64,000 nucleotides of DNA from Micromonospora zamorensis (GTDB lineage Bacteria; Actinomycetota; Actinomycetes; Mycobacteriales; Micromonosporaceae): positions 4,464,001-4,528,000 of the forward strand of contig NZ_LT607755.1 of NCBI RefSeq assembly GCF_900090275.1, in the 5' to 3' direction. Positions 54,113 through 63,141 of the stretch are shown here, one piece after another. The stretch's first letter is position 1. Each line of letters starts with the position of its first letter. Position numbers and translations under genes: made by a program. The notes beneath the pieces are model-generated. The model had not been told where the DNA came from. It searched no databases and saw only the letters and a program-made list of their open reading frames with translations.

Positions 54113-54331
54113 TCAGGCGACCCGGCGGGTGGCGCGGCGGTGAGCGGTCCCGGGCCGCGCGGGCGCGGCCAGCACCTCCACGTCGAAGCCGGCTCGGGCG
54201 AGCACCTCGATGGCCTCGACCTCGGCGGCGACCAGCCCGGCCGCCGGGGACGTCTCGTCGAACAGGGCGGTCAGCGGGCAGCCGGAGCAGCCGTCGGCCC
54301 GCTTCGCGCACCCGTCGCAGTCGATGAGCAT
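54113..54331 (-). CDS. Small Cys-rich conserved protein
   Basis: 72 residues from ATG 54331, with AGGAGG just upstream. The N terminus holds LIDCDGCAKRADGCSGCPLT, four cysteines in C-x2-C-x6-C-x2-C that could bind zinc or a small cluster. The rest has a helix (AAGLVAAEVEAIEVLARAGF) and ends Arg-rich. It is conserved in size in actinobacteria as far as I recall but has no known function. Confidence 0.7.
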   Translation of the reverse strand: MLIDCDGCAKRADGCSGCPLTALFDETSPAAGLVAAEVEAIEVLARAGFDVEVLAAPARPGTAHRRATRRVA

Positions 54332-54586
54332 CACACCTCCTGATCGGCTCGCGGCGCAGGGCCGGCGCCCTGTCGTCGCCGACCGAGCACCGTCGGTCAC
54401 ATCGACGCTAACCACCGGGTACGACAGAAACCAGTTCCGACCGACCGTTTGGGGTGAGATCGACTCCAGCTCCGCGAAACCGGGCCATCCCGACCCGCCG
54501 GAACACCCGACATCAGGAAACTCGTGTCGATCGCCCGACGGGAGGGACATCGTTTGGCCGACCGGCCACTCGGGCACAGGACAGTG

Positions 54587-55087
54587 GTGACCAGCCTCGA
54601 TGCCTCGCCCGTCGTGGAGTTCCACTACTCGTCGCGCCGACATCGCATCGCCAAGCTCCTCGCTGTGCTGGGCGCCGCTGCCCTCGTCGCCGTGTACGCG
54701 GCGCTGTTCGATGAGCCGTGGTGGCAGGTGCTGCTGCGGTTCGGCGCGATCGGCGTCGGCCTCGCGTTGACCACCGCCTGGCAGCTGCGCCGTCAGCCTC
54801 GGCTGCCGCTGCGGTTGACCGACGAAGCGCTGGAACTGACCGGTCCGCACGGCAGCAAGCTCCGCATCGACTGGGCCAACCTGGCGCGCGCTCAGGTCCG
54901 TGGCCGCCTGGAACCGCGACTGGTGGTCACGCCACTCGATCCGCAGCAGACCCGGCCGCCGATGCGGCCCGGCCAGTGGTCGACCCCCGGACGCGGCCCG
55001 TACGAGTTGGTCGCCCGGCTCGCCTGGATGACGCCCGGCCCTGACGTGCTGCGCCGTGAGCTGGCCCGGCGGCTACCGACCACCTGA
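54587..55087 (+). CDS. PH-domain-like membrane protein
   Basis: 166 residues; GTG 54587 is preceded by AGGA at five-base spacing. Two membrane segments at about 22-40 and 46-63 (LAVLGAAALVAVYAALF, VLLRFGAIGVGLALTTAW), then strands LPLRLTDEALELTGPHGS, LRIDWANLARAQVRGRLEPR and a terminal helix, as in bacterial PH-like (YdbS/YokE-type) proteins. Function unknown. The stop overlaps the convergent DinB gene by 15 bases. Confidence 0.65.
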   Translation: MTSLDASPVVEFHYSSRRHRIAKLLAVLGAAALVAVYAALFDEPWWQVLLRFGAIGVGLALTTAWQLRRQPRLPLRLTDEALELTGPHGSKLRIDWANLARAQVRGRLEPRLVVTPLDPQQTRPPMRPGQWSTPGRGPYELVARLAWMTPGPDVLRRELARRLPTT

Positions 55088-55840
55088 CCCGGTGGCCGGG
55101 CGGGACTGCGCTTTCGCCGCCTCGCCCTGCGCGTCGAGGTCACGCAGGGCGAAGCGGAGGTGCTGCCACTCCTCGTCGAAGATCACGTGAAGGCAGTGCA
55201 GGACGGACACCTGCTGCTCGGGCCACCAGGCGGCCGGCCGGGTCTCGGCGAGCAGGTCCGGCGTGACGGCCGCGAGAAAGTCGCGCACCATCGCCTGCCG
55301 CTCGGCCCGCAGCTCCAGGGTCGCGGCGAACGTCGGTTGCTCGGCGGCGAAGATCGACATGTCGAAGCCCGCGGCATCGTACTCAGCATCTGGCTGCCCG
55401 AGCGGGTGGAAGGGCTGCGGCAGGCGCAGGATCGCCTTGCCCAACCAGGTGTCGGCGGCGAACGCGAGATGGCGCAGCGTCTGCGCGAACGACCACTCCC
55501 CGTCGATCGAGACGTCGACCGCACCCTCGGGCATGGACAGCGCCCGGTCGACCGCCGCCGCCCAGGCCCGTTCGAGTGCCGCCCACGCCACGCGCAGGCC
55601 GTCCGGATCCTTGGCCTGCCGGAGATCGCGCCCGGGGAACCCCCGGTTGAGCTCGGCCTCGACCAGCGGCGCGACATCGACGCCGTTGACCAGGAGCGTG
55701 CCCTCGGCCAACCAGGGCGCGTCGATGTCCAGAGCATTCACATCGACGCCGCGCATCACCGCACCGGCCAGCGTCGACCGGCTGAACCGGGCACCCCGCA
55801 GGTCACTGTCGACGAAGACCCTGACGTTGTCCTGGGTCAT
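55073..55840 (-). CDS. DinB-like protein with pentapeptide-type N terminus
   Basis: 255 residues from ATG 55840 (GGGAGGGGA upstream). N-terminal part RVFVDSDLRGARFSRSTLAG then AVMRGVDVNALDID looks like two or three pentapeptide repeats; the rest is a DinB four-helix bundle with metal-ligand candidates in LRHLAFAADTWLGKAIL and LHCLHVIFDEEWQHLRFAL. DinB proteins are mostly metal-dependent thiol transferases or of unknown role. Such combined proteins are common in actinobacteria. Confidence 0.8.
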   Translation of the reverse strand: MTQDNVRVFVDSDLRGARFSRSTLAGAVMRGVDVNALDIDAPWLAEGTLLVNGVDVAPLVEAELNRGFPGRDLRQAKDPDGLRVAWAALERAWAAAVDRALSMPEGAVDVSIDGEWSFAQTLRHLAFAADTWLGKAILRLPQPFHPLGQPDAEYDAAGFDMSIFAAEQPTFAATLELRAERQAMVRDFLAAVTPDLLAETRPAAWWPEQQVSVLHCLHVIFDEEWQHLRFALRDLDAQGEAAKAQSRPATGSGGR

Positions 55841-55935
55841 GGCGAATCCCCTCCCGTCGGCGACAGCAACGACGCTAACGCTCGGGTACGACAGCCGGGC
55901 TGGCGACGACACGGTGCGGCGGGGCCACGCGTCTC

Positions 55936-57447
55936 TCAGGAGCGGGCGAGCCGCCGCAGCAGCGAGTCGGCGCCCAGCGGGTAGGCGCCGTGCCGGCGTA
56001 CCCCGTCGGCGACCTCGCGGTCGGAGGAGACCACCACCACGGGGCGACCCGCCGGCTCGGCACGGACCAGCCGCCGGATCAGCTCGTCGGCGGTCTCGCC
56101 CTTGCGGGAGAAGAGCACCCGGACGCCGCGCGGCGCGGGCGGCAACCCGTGCATCCGCTCGGCGCCGTCGAAGACGACGGTGATCTCGTCGCCGGTCTGC
56201 GCGGCGATCCCGCCGAGCCCGGTGATGAGACGTTTGCGCTGCTGCTCCAGGGACATGTCACCGAAGCCGCGCTTGGTGACGTTGTAGCCGTCCACCACGA
56301 GGTGCGCCCGGGGCAGGGCGAGAAGCTGGTCGAGCCGGGCCGGGTCGTCGGTGTCGCGGGCGCGTGCGGCGGGGCTGGCCGGGGCGGTGCCCGGTTGCTC
56401 GGCGAACGCGTCGGCCACGAAGTCGGCGGGGAGTTTGTCCACCGGGTCGAGGGCCAGCTCCCGGCGTAGGCCGACGGCGGCCTGACCGATGGTCTCCAGC
56501 AGCAGCCAGAGGCGGGCGTCGTCGACCGAGCGGGACTCCTTGGCGCTCGCGCGGGCCACTCCGGCGGCGGCCTCCGCCTCGGCCAGCCGGGCCCGGGCGC
56601 GGCGCAGCTCGGCGTCCACGTCGGCGCTGGCCCGCGCGGCCCTGCCGCGTTCGGTGGCCAGCAGTTCGGTGGCCTTGCGCTCGCGGGCCTGGGTCTCCCG
56701 CAGGGTACGGGCGACCTGCCGGGACTCTTCGCGGAGCTGACCCAGCTCCTCACGGACGCGGGCCAGCTCGTCGCGCAGCTTCTCCGCCTCGACCCGGGCC
56801 ACCGCCCGGTCGTGCTCGGCGCGGGTGGCCCGTTGCTCGGCCTCCCGGACCAGCTCGGCGACGACAGCGCTGTCCGCCTCGGCGCGAACGGCGGCGCCGC
56901 TGGCGTCGATCAGCTCCCGCCAGCCGCGCGGCCTGGCCAGGTAGGCCAGCGCGGCGACCTCGACCGGGTCGGCGGCGGCGGGCGCGGTGCCCTCGACGAC
57001 GGCGGCCCCGAGGTCACCGGCGTCGGCCAGGACGCGGGCGGTGACCCGCTGCCGGAACAGCGGGTCGGCGGTGAGCTGGGCGGCGATGACCGGCGCGCCG
57101 AGCCGGGCCCGCCGGTTGGGGGCGAACTTGGCCACCCGGCGCAGCGGCACGGGCACCTCGTCGGCGGGCAGCGTGGGCAGGACGGCGGCGGTCAGCGTGA
57201 CGATCCGCTGCCGGACCGGTTCGGGCAGGGTCGGCTCCGGCTCCGGCAGGGCCGGCTCCGGCTCGGACACGGCCGACTCCGACTCGGCCGACTCCGACTC
57301 GGTGCCCGGGCCATCGCCTGCCGCCGTGGGGTCGGATGCCCCGGATGTCTCGCTGACTACGTTGTCGTCCGGGTTGCTGACGGCCCCGTCGAGCGCGACC
57401 AGATCCTCCTGTGGGAGGTGGTCGTCGTGCGGCTCGGCGAGGGGCAT
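55936..57447 (-). CDS. NYN-domain protein with coiled coil
   Basis: 503 residues. Acidic low-complexity N terminus (ESESAESESAVSEPEPALPE), a helical domain (ADEVPVPLRRVAKFAPNRRA), a long coiled coil about 195-310 rich in Glu/Arg/Ala, and a C-terminal NYN (PIN-like) nuclease domain from about 370: LVVDGYNVTKRGFGDMS, ITVVFDGAERMHG, and VVVVSSDREVADGVRRHGAY with the conserved Asp positions. It is probably an RNase. It is divergent from, and 127 bases from, the DEDDh/GIY-YIG gene. Confidence 0.85.
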   Translation of the reverse strand: MPLAEPHDDHLPQEDLVALDGAVSNPDDNVVSETSGASDPTAAGDGPGTESESAESESAVSEPEPALPEPEPTLPEPVRQRIVTLTAAVLPTLPADEVPVPLRRVAKFAPNRRARLGAPVIAAQLTADPLFRQRVTARVLADAGDLGAAVVEGTAPAAADPVEVAALAYLARPRGWRELIDASGAAVRAEADSAVVAELVREAEQRATRAEHDRAVARVEAEKLRDELARVREELGQLREESRQVARTLRETQARERKATELLATERGRAARASADVDAELRRARARLAEAEAAAGVARASAKESRSVDDARLWLLLETIGQAAVGLRRELALDPVDKLPADFVADAFAEQPGTAPASPAARARDTDDPARLDQLLALPRAHLVVDGYNVTKRGFGDMSLEQQRKRLITGLGGIAAQTGDEITVVFDGAERMHGLPPAPRGVRVLFSRKGETADELIRRLVRAEPAGRPVVVVSSDREVADGVRRHGAYPLGADSLLRRLARS

Positions 57448-57574
57448 GTGGCAAGTCTCCCACCGCGACCGGGCCCACCGCCCGGTGAGTGAGCCGATCT
57501 CTCATCCTAGCCCCATGGTGACTGGTGGGACGGCTGCGACGGGAGTGTCGGACCGAGGCGCTAGCGTGCCGCCG

Positions 57575-59329
57575 ATGGCACAGGCGGAGTACGTCCAGGA
57601 GTCGCTGGCCGGTCTCGACCCGGCGGTGGGCGGGGTGGACCCGGCGCTGCCGCTCTACGCGACCACCTTCGTGGTGGTCGACCTGGAGACGACCGGCGGC
57701 GCGCCGGACGGCGGCGGCATCACCGAGATCGGCGCGGTCAAGGTGCGCGGTGGTGAGCAGTTGGGTGTGCTCGCCACCCTGGTCAACCCGGGGCAGCCGA
57801 TCCCGCCCTTCATCACCGTGCTCACCGGCATCACCCAGGCGATGCTGCTGCCGGCGCCGCCGATCGAGCAGGTGCTGCCGAGCTTCCTGGAGTTCATCGC
57901 CGACGCGGTGCTGGTGGCCCACAACGCCCCGTACGACGTGGGCTTCCTCAAGGCCGCCTGCGCGAAGCACGGCTACCGCTGGCCCAATCCCCGCGTGCTG
58001 GACACGGCGGCGCTCGCCCGCCGGGTGCTGACCCGCGACGAGGTGCCCAACCGCAAGCTCGGCACCCTGGCCGCCTACTTCCGCACCACCACCCAGCCCA
58101 CCCACCGGGCGCTCGACGACGCGAAGGCGACAGTCGACGTGCTGCACGGGCTGATCGGTCGGCTCGGCGGGCACCGGGTGGACACGGTCGGCGACGCCAT
58201 CGAGTTCGCCCGGGCGGTCACGCCGACCCAGCGCCGCAAACGGCACCTGGCCGAGGGGTTGCCCAAGGTCCCCGGGGTCTACATCTTCCGGGCCGCCGAC
58301 AACCGCCCGCTCTACGTGGGCACCTCCGTCGACATCGCCACCCGGGTGCGCAGCTACTTCACCGCCGGGGAGAAGCGCGCCCGGATCTCCGAGATGTTGG
58401 CGGCGGCCGAGCGGGTCGAGGCGGTGGAGTGCGCCCACTCGCTGGAGGCGGAGGTCCGCGAGCTGCGGTTGATCGCCGCGCACGCCCCGCCGTACAACCG
58501 ACGGTCGAAATACCCGGAGCGCATGCTCTGGCTCAAGCTGACCGACGGTCCGTACCCTCGGCTGTCGATCGTGCGCGGCCTCTCCCCCACCGACACCGCG
58601 TACCTCGGGCCGTTCACCTCCCGGCGGGCCGCGGAGCTGGCCGCCGCCGGTTTCCACGACGCGGTGCCGCTGCGTCAGTGCACGCACCGGCTCTCGCTGC
58701 GCACCATCACGCCGGCCTGCGCGCTGGCCGAGCTGGGTCGCTGCCCGGCACCCTGCGAGCACAAGATCACCCCCGAGGAGTACGACCACCAGGCCGCCGA
58801 GCCCTTCCGCACCGCCACTGCCAGCGACCCGCAGCCGGTGGTGGACGCGCTGCTCGCCCGGATCGACGTGCTCTCCCGCGACCAGCGCTACGAGGAAGCT
58901 GCGGTAATGCGGTCCCGGCTGGCTGCGGTGCTGCGGGCCACAGTGCGGATGCAGCGGCTGGCCGCGCTGACCGGCATCGTCGAGCTGGCCGCGGCACGGC
59001 CGGCCGCCCGGGGCGGTTGGGAGTTGGCGCTGGTGCGGCACGGCCGGCTGGCCGGGGCGGGGGTGTCCCCGCCGGGTGTGCACCCACGGCCCACCCTGAC
59101 CACCATCCGGGCGACCGCCGAGACGGTCTCGGGCGGGCACGGCCCGGTGCCGGCGGCCACCGCCGAGGAGTCCGAGCGAATTCTGTCCTGGTTGGAACGA
59201 CCGGAGACCCGGCTGGTGGAGATGTCCTCCGGTTGGTCCTCCCCGGCCGGTGGTGCGGGGCGGTTCCGTGACCTGCTGGCGAAGGCCGAGAACGGCGCGT
59301 CCCATCAACTCTCGACCGAACGCTCATGA
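57575..59329 (+). CDS. DEDDh exonuclease fused to UvrC-like GIY-YIG domain
   Basis: 584 residues from ATG 57575 (leaderless is possible: TAGCGT seven bases upstream). Exonuclease domain about 28-195: FVVVDLETTGGAPDGGGITE, LVAHNAPYDVGFLK and THRALDDAKAT. GIY-YIG nuclease about 228-310: VPGVYIFRAADNRPLYVGTS. Then a UvrC-type cysteine set C-x12-C-x7-C-x3-C (QCTHRLSLRTITPACALAEL then GRCPAPCEH) and a UVR-like helix (DQRYEEAAVMRSRLAAVL). This matches Rv2191 of M. tuberculosis, a fusion of DnaQ-like and UvrC-like parts. A DNA-repair role is likely. Confidence 0.93.
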   Translation: MAQAEYVQESLAGLDPAVGGVDPALPLYATTFVVVDLETTGGAPDGGGITEIGAVKVRGGEQLGVLATLVNPGQPIPPFITVLTGITQAMLLPAPPIEQVLPSFLEFIADAVLVAHNAPYDVGFLKAACAKHGYRWPNPRVLDTAALARRVLTRDEVPNRKLGTLAAYFRTTTQPTHRALDDAKATVDVLHGLIGRLGGHRVDTVGDAIEFARAVTPTQRRKRHLAEGLPKVPGVYIFRAADNRPLYVGTSVDIATRVRSYFTAGEKRARISEMLAAAERVEAVECAHSLEAEVRELRLIAAHAPPYNRRSKYPERMLWLKLTDGPYPRLSIVRGLSPTDTAYLGPFTSRRAAELAAAGFHDAVPLRQCTHRLSLRTITPACALAELGRCPAPCEHKITPEEYDHQAAEPFRTATASDPQPVVDALLARIDVLSRDQRYEEAAVMRSRLAAVLRATVRMQRLAALTGIVELAAARPAARGGWELALVRHGRLAGAGVSPPGVHPRPTLTTIRATAETVSGGHGPVPAATAEESERILSWLERPETRLVEMSSGWSSPAGGAGRFRDLLAKAENGASHQLSTERS

Positions 59330-59457
59330 CCAACTGACCGATCGGACTACGTCGACTCGCTTAGGCTGTTAGAGAAGTGCAGTCCTGCCCGATTCGTGGG
59401 CCTGCTCCCCGCCGCCGGCTTTCGGCGATGCGGAGCCGGGGTGAGGAGGTGTCCCTC

Positions 59458-61251
59458 GTGGACGTCGACGCCGGACACGGCGCCGCCCTGGGGGGCGCCC
59501 TGCCGACACAGCCGGGTGAGCTGCCGCTCGCCCGCCGGCTGCGGTCGTTGCTCAGTTGGCCGACCACCGACTCCGACCCGGTCACCCAGTTGGTGCGCAC
59601 CCACCGGGGCATCCACGCCGGCACCGACCCAGCGGTGCTGCGACGGGCGTACACGATCGCGGAGAACATGCACCGCGGGCAGTTCCGCAAGAGCGGGGAA
59701 CCGTACATCACCCATCCCCTCGCGGTGGCGCAGATCTGCGCCGAGCTGGGGATGGACACCACCACCCTGGTCGCGGCGCTGCTGCACGACACCGTGGAGG
59801 ACACCCGCTACACCCTCCAGGCGCTCTCCGAGGATTTCGGCGGCGAGGTGGCCCACCTGGTCGACGGGGTGACCAAGTTCGACAAGGCGTTCTACGGCAA
59901 GGCCGCCGAGGCGGAGACGATCCGCAAGATGATCGTCGCGGCCGCCAAGGACGTCCGGGTGCTGATCATCAAGCTGGCCGACCGGCTGCACAACATGCGC
60001 ACCCTCGGGGTGCGCTCGGCCTCCTCCCGGGAGCGGATCGCCCGCAAGACCCAGGAGGTGCTGGTCCCGCTCTGTGACCGGCTGGGCATCCAGACCCTCA
60101 AGCGCGAGCTGGACGACGTGGTGCTGCTGCACCTGGAGCCCGACGAGCACGCCCGGCTGGCCCGGCACGTGCACGACCGGCCGGGGTGGGACGCGTACCT
60201 CGACTCGGTGGTCACCCGGGCCAAGGTGGCACTCAAGCGCAGCCGGGTCGACGCCGAGGTGAGCCCTCGTCCCCGGCACCTCTACTCGATCTGGAAAGAC
60301 ACAATCGCCGGCGAGCACACCGCCCCGTACGATCTGCCCCGCATCGTGGTGGTGGTCGACGGCCCGGCCACCGACTGTTACGCCGCGCTGGGCGCGATCC
60401 ACGGCACCTGGCGGCCGATCCCCGGCCGTTTCAAGGACTTCATCGCCTCTCCCAAGAACAACCTCTACCGCTCGCTGCACACCAGCGTCTGCGGCCCGCA
60501 GGACCGAACTGTGGAGGTGCTGATCCGCACGGAGGAGATGCACCGCTCGGCCGAGTACGGCATCGCCGCCGACTTCCGCTTCCCCCGTTCGGGGGCCAGC
60601 AGCGCCGCGGCGCGGGCCGAGCAGTTGGACTGGCTGCGCCGCGTGCTCGACTGGGAGCCGGGTGCGGCCGACCCGGCGCAGTTCCTCGAGTCGCTGCGGT
60701 GCGACCTCGCCGAGGGCCAGATCCAGGTCTTCGCCGAGGGGCGGCAGATCGTGCTCCCGGCCAGCGCGACGCCCGTCGACCTCGCGTACGAGCTGGGCAA
60801 CGAGCGGGGCGACCACTGCCTCGCCGCACGGATCAACGGTCGGCTCGCCCCGCTGAGTTCGGAGCTGGACGAGGGCGACGTGGTGGAGATCTTCACCGAG
60901 AACGACGGCGACAACGGTTTCGAGGCCGGTGTCGCGCCGCGCGGCCCCCGCCGGGAGTGGCTGAGCTTCGTCAAGTCACCGCACGCGCAGATGCAGATCA
61001 ACCGGTGGTTCGCCGAGCACACCGAGCCGGGCATCACGATCAGCGACAAGGTCCGGCTCGGGCGGGCCACCATCGGGCTGACCCTGCGTCAGCACAATCG
61101 TGGCCTCGCCAGCGACCTGCCACTGCTGCGCCTCTCCGAGGAGCTGGGCTATCCCGACCTGGAGACCCTGCTGGTCGCGGTCTTCGACCGGGTGATCGAA
61201 CCAGACACCGTCGTACGCCAGCTCATCGACCTGGTCGACCACCGGCAGTGA
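59458..61251 (+). CDS. Rsh-type (RelA/SpoT homologue) protein
   Basis: 597 residues from GTG 59458, chosen for GAGGAGG at eight-base spacing; longer starts are possible. HD hydrolase domain: YITHPLAVA and LLHDTVEDTRYTL with HDxxED, KLADRLHNMRTL. Synthetase-like domain: RHLYSIWKDT, DCYAALGAIHGTWRPIPGRF, KDFIASPKNNLYRSLHTSV and EVLIRTEEMHRSAEYGIAAD. TGS domain: IQVFAEGRQIVLPASATPVD. It ends about 110 residues later without the ACT domain of full RelA/SpoT. A canonical Rel is probably encoded elsewhere; this looks like the second actinobacterial RSH (RshA-type). It probably hydrolyses, possibly makes, (p)ppGpp. Confidence 0.88.
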   Translation: MDVDAGHGAALGGALPTQPGELPLARRLRSLLSWPTTDSDPVTQLVRTHRGIHAGTDPAVLRRAYTIAENMHRGQFRKSGEPYITHPLAVAQICAELGMDTTTLVAALLHDTVEDTRYTLQALSEDFGGEVAHLVDGVTKFDKAFYGKAAEAETIRKMIVAAAKDVRVLIIKLADRLHNMRTLGVRSASSRERIARKTQEVLVPLCDRLGIQTLKRELDDVVLLHLEPDEHARLARHVHDRPGWDAYLDSVVTRAKVALKRSRVDAEVSPRPRHLYSIWKDTIAGEHTAPYDLPRIVVVVDGPATDCYAALGAIHGTWRPIPGRFKDFIASPKNNLYRSLHTSVCGPQDRTVEVLIRTEEMHRSAEYGIAADFRFPRSGASSAAARAEQLDWLRRVLDWEPGAADPAQFLESLRCDLAEGQIQVFAEGRQIVLPASATPVDLAYELGNERGDHCLAARINGRLAPLSSELDEGDVVEIFTENDGDNGFEAGVAPRGPRREWLSFVKSPHAQMQINRWFAEHTEPGITISDKVRLGRATIGLTLRQHNRGLASDLPLLRLSEELGYPDLETLLVAVFDRVIEPDTVVRQLIDLVDHRQ

Positions 61252-61304
61252 CCGGGCCGGCCCCGGCGCGTCCGAATGACATTCGTGACCACTAGCCTGG
61301 AGTC

Positions 61305-61847
61305 ATGATCCCCCGCTCCCGCGCCACCGGTCGGGCCATCTTCTACCAGGCCTTCTACCGGCTGCCGCTGCCGGTGCGTCGGCGCCTGGTCCGGCTGGCC
61401 GTGCCCAAGTACATCGTCGGCGCGGTCACCCTGGTCCGCGACAGCGAGGCGACGGGCGCGGGCCGTCTGCTGATGCTGCGCCAGCCGCCCGGCCGGGGCT
61501 GGTCACTCCCCGCCGGCCTGCTGGACCGTGGCGAGCCCCCGGTGGTGGGAGCGGCCCGCGAGCTGTTCGAGGAGTCCGGCATCCGGCTCCCCCCGTCCCG
61601 GTTGCGCCCGGCGGTGCCGAACGCGATCGTGCACGCCAAGGGCTGGGTGGACATGGTCTTCGAGACGGAGGTCCCAGCGTCCACCACCGAGCTGGCGGTC
61701 GACGGCGCGGAGGTCTTCGAGGCCGCCTGGCACCCGCTGGACGACCTGCCCAAGCTGAGCTGGGCCACGGCCCGGCTGCTCGCCTACTACGACATCGGGC
61801 CGCTGGCCGGGCAGTTCCCGCCACCGGTTCCCGACAACCTGCCATGA
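61305..61847 (+). CDS. NUDIX hydrolase
   Basis: 180 residues. The Nudix box G-x5-E-x7-REUXEEXGU is exact: GLLDRGEPPVVGAARELFEE then SGI, near residues 75-97. A preceding KYIVGAVTLVRDSEATGAGR starts the fold. It should hydrolyse a nucleoside diphosphate linked to another moiety; the substrate is unknown. The stop overlaps the next gene by ATGA. Confidence 0.88.
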   Translation: MIPRSRATGRAIFYQAFYRLPLPVRRRLVRLAVPKYIVGAVTLVRDSEATGAGRLLMLRQPPGRGWSLPAGLLDRGEPPVVGAARELFEESGIRLPPSRLRPAVPNAIVHAKGWVDMVFETEVPASTTELAVDGAEVFEAAWHPLDDLPKLSWATARLLAYYDIGPLAGQFPPPVPDNLP

Positions 61848-62713
61848 CCGGCGCGGCTGGCGTGCCGGCGGAGCTGTGCGCGGTGGTGCTCGCCGCCGGC
61901 GAGGGCATCCGGCTGCGCCCGCTCACCGAACGGGTCCCCAAGGCGCTCTGCCCGGTGGGCAACGTGCCGCTGCTGGACCTCGCGCTGGCCCGGCTGGCAG
62001 GGCTCGGCCTGACCGGTCCCGCCCGGGTCGCGGTGAACGCCTGCTACCTCGGTGACCAGGTGGTCGCCCACGTCGGCGAGCGCGCGCACCTGTCCGTCGA
62101 GCCGGGTGACCCGCTGGGCACCGCGGGCGGGGTGGCCCGTCTGCGGGACTGGATCGACGGGCGGCCGGTGCTGGTCGGCAACGCCGACGCGTACCTCGCC
62201 GATCCGGCGGCTGCGCCCGGCCCGGACGTGGCGGCCATGCTCGACGGGTGGGACGGGCACACCGTACGCCTGCTGGGCCAGCCCGCAGCGGACCCGGCGG
62301 CGCCGGGCACCTTCGCCGGGCACTGCTTCACCGGGTTCTCGCTGCTGCCCTGGCGGCTGGTCCGCGACCTGCCGGTCGTCGTCTCCGACCTGGTCCGAGC
62401 GGTGTGGCGCCCCGCCGAGGCGGCGGGCGCCCTGGAGGTGGTGCCCTTCCCGGGCACGTTCTACGACACCGGCACCCCGGCCGACTACCTGGCGGCCAAC
62501 CTGCACGCCGCGGCCGGTGGCGTCCTCGTCGACCCGTCGGCCACGGTGACCGGTCACTGCGTGGAGTCGGTGGTCGGCGCGGGCGCCCGGGTCGGCGGCG
62601 ACGTCCGCCGGGCAGTGGTCTGGCCGGGCGCGACAGTGCGCGACGGCGAGCGGCTGCACGACGCGATCCGGGTCGGGGACGACCTGACCGTGCCCTGCGC
62701 CGCGCACGGCTGA
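61844..62713 (+). CDS. Sugar-nucleotidyltransferase-like protein
   Basis: 289 residues. NTP-transferase fold with ELCAVVLAAGEGIRLRPLTE (G-x-G-T-R has become GEGIR), RVPKALCPVGNVPLLDLALA, EPGDPLGTAGGVARLRDWID, VLVGNADAYLADP and a left-handed beta-helix-like C terminus (GGVLVDPSATVTGHCVESVV). It resembles mannose-1-phosphate guanylyltransferase or glucose-1-phosphate thymidylyltransferase. Being coupled to a NUDIX gene suggests sugar-nucleotide metabolism. Substrate unclear. Confidence 0.85.
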   Translation: MTGAAGVPAELCAVVLAAGEGIRLRPLTERVPKALCPVGNVPLLDLALARLAGLGLTGPARVAVNACYLGDQVVAHVGERAHLSVEPGDPLGTAGGVARLRDWIDGRPVLVGNADAYLADPAAAPGPDVAAMLDGWDGHTVRLLGQPAADPAAPGTFAGHCFTGFSLLPWRLVRDLPVVVSDLVRAVWRPAEAAGALEVVPFPGTFYDTGTPADYLAANLHAAAGGVLVDPSATVTGHCVESVVGAGARVGGDVRRAVVWPGATVRDGERLHDAIRVGDDLTVPCAAHG

Positions 62714-62792
62714 GGCCCGACGGCTCCCGCCTCCAGTTCCCGACCGAAACATCTAGCATGGGCGACGACGCCGACGAACGGAGAGATGTCCC

Positions 62793-63080
62793 GTGATCAC
62801 CGCGATCGTGCTGATCGACTGCGCCACCGATGCGATTCCCGAGGTGGCGGAGACCCTGGCCAACCTCCCCGGCGTCAGCGAGGTCTACTCGGTCGCCGGG
62901 CACGTCGACCTCATCGCCATCGTCCGCGTCCGCGAGTTCGACCAGATCGCCCAGGTCATCGCGGGCAGCATCTCCAAGGTGCCGGGTGTGCTCAACACCG
63001 AGTCGCACATCGCGTTCCGGGCATACTCGCAGACCGACCTGGAAGAAGCGTTCGCGATCGGGCTGGCCAGCGCCGACTGA
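62793..63080 (+). CDS. Stand-alone Lrp/AsnC ligand-binding (RAM) domain protein
   Basis: 95 residues, GTG start. The whole protein is one RAM domain: ITAIVLIDCATDAIPEVAET, VSEVYSVAGHVDLIAIVRVR and VPGVLNTESHIAFRAYSQTD. There is no HTH, so it belongs to stand-alone AsnC-type proteins that may bind amino acids or modulate full-length Lrp proteins. Common in actinobacteria; role unknown. Confidence 0.9.
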   Translation: MITAIVLIDCATDAIPEVAETLANLPGVSEVYSVAGHVDLIAIVRVREFDQIAQVIAGSISKVPGVLNTESHIAFRAYSQTDLEEAFAIGLASAD

Positions 63081-63095
63081 CACCCGCACGCACGG

Positions 63096-63126
63096 CGGCC
63101 GGTCCACCGCGCGGGTGGACCGGCCG
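63096..63126. terminator. Bidirectional GC hairpin between convergent genes
   Basis: Arms 63096-63108 (CGGCCGGTCCACC) and 63114-63126 (GGTGGACCGGCCG) form a perfect 13-bp stem with a 5-base loop. It lies between the AsnC-type and DUF4142 gene ends, 15 bases from each. Confidence 0.85.
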
Positions 63127-63141
63127 TCTGCTGTCGCTACG

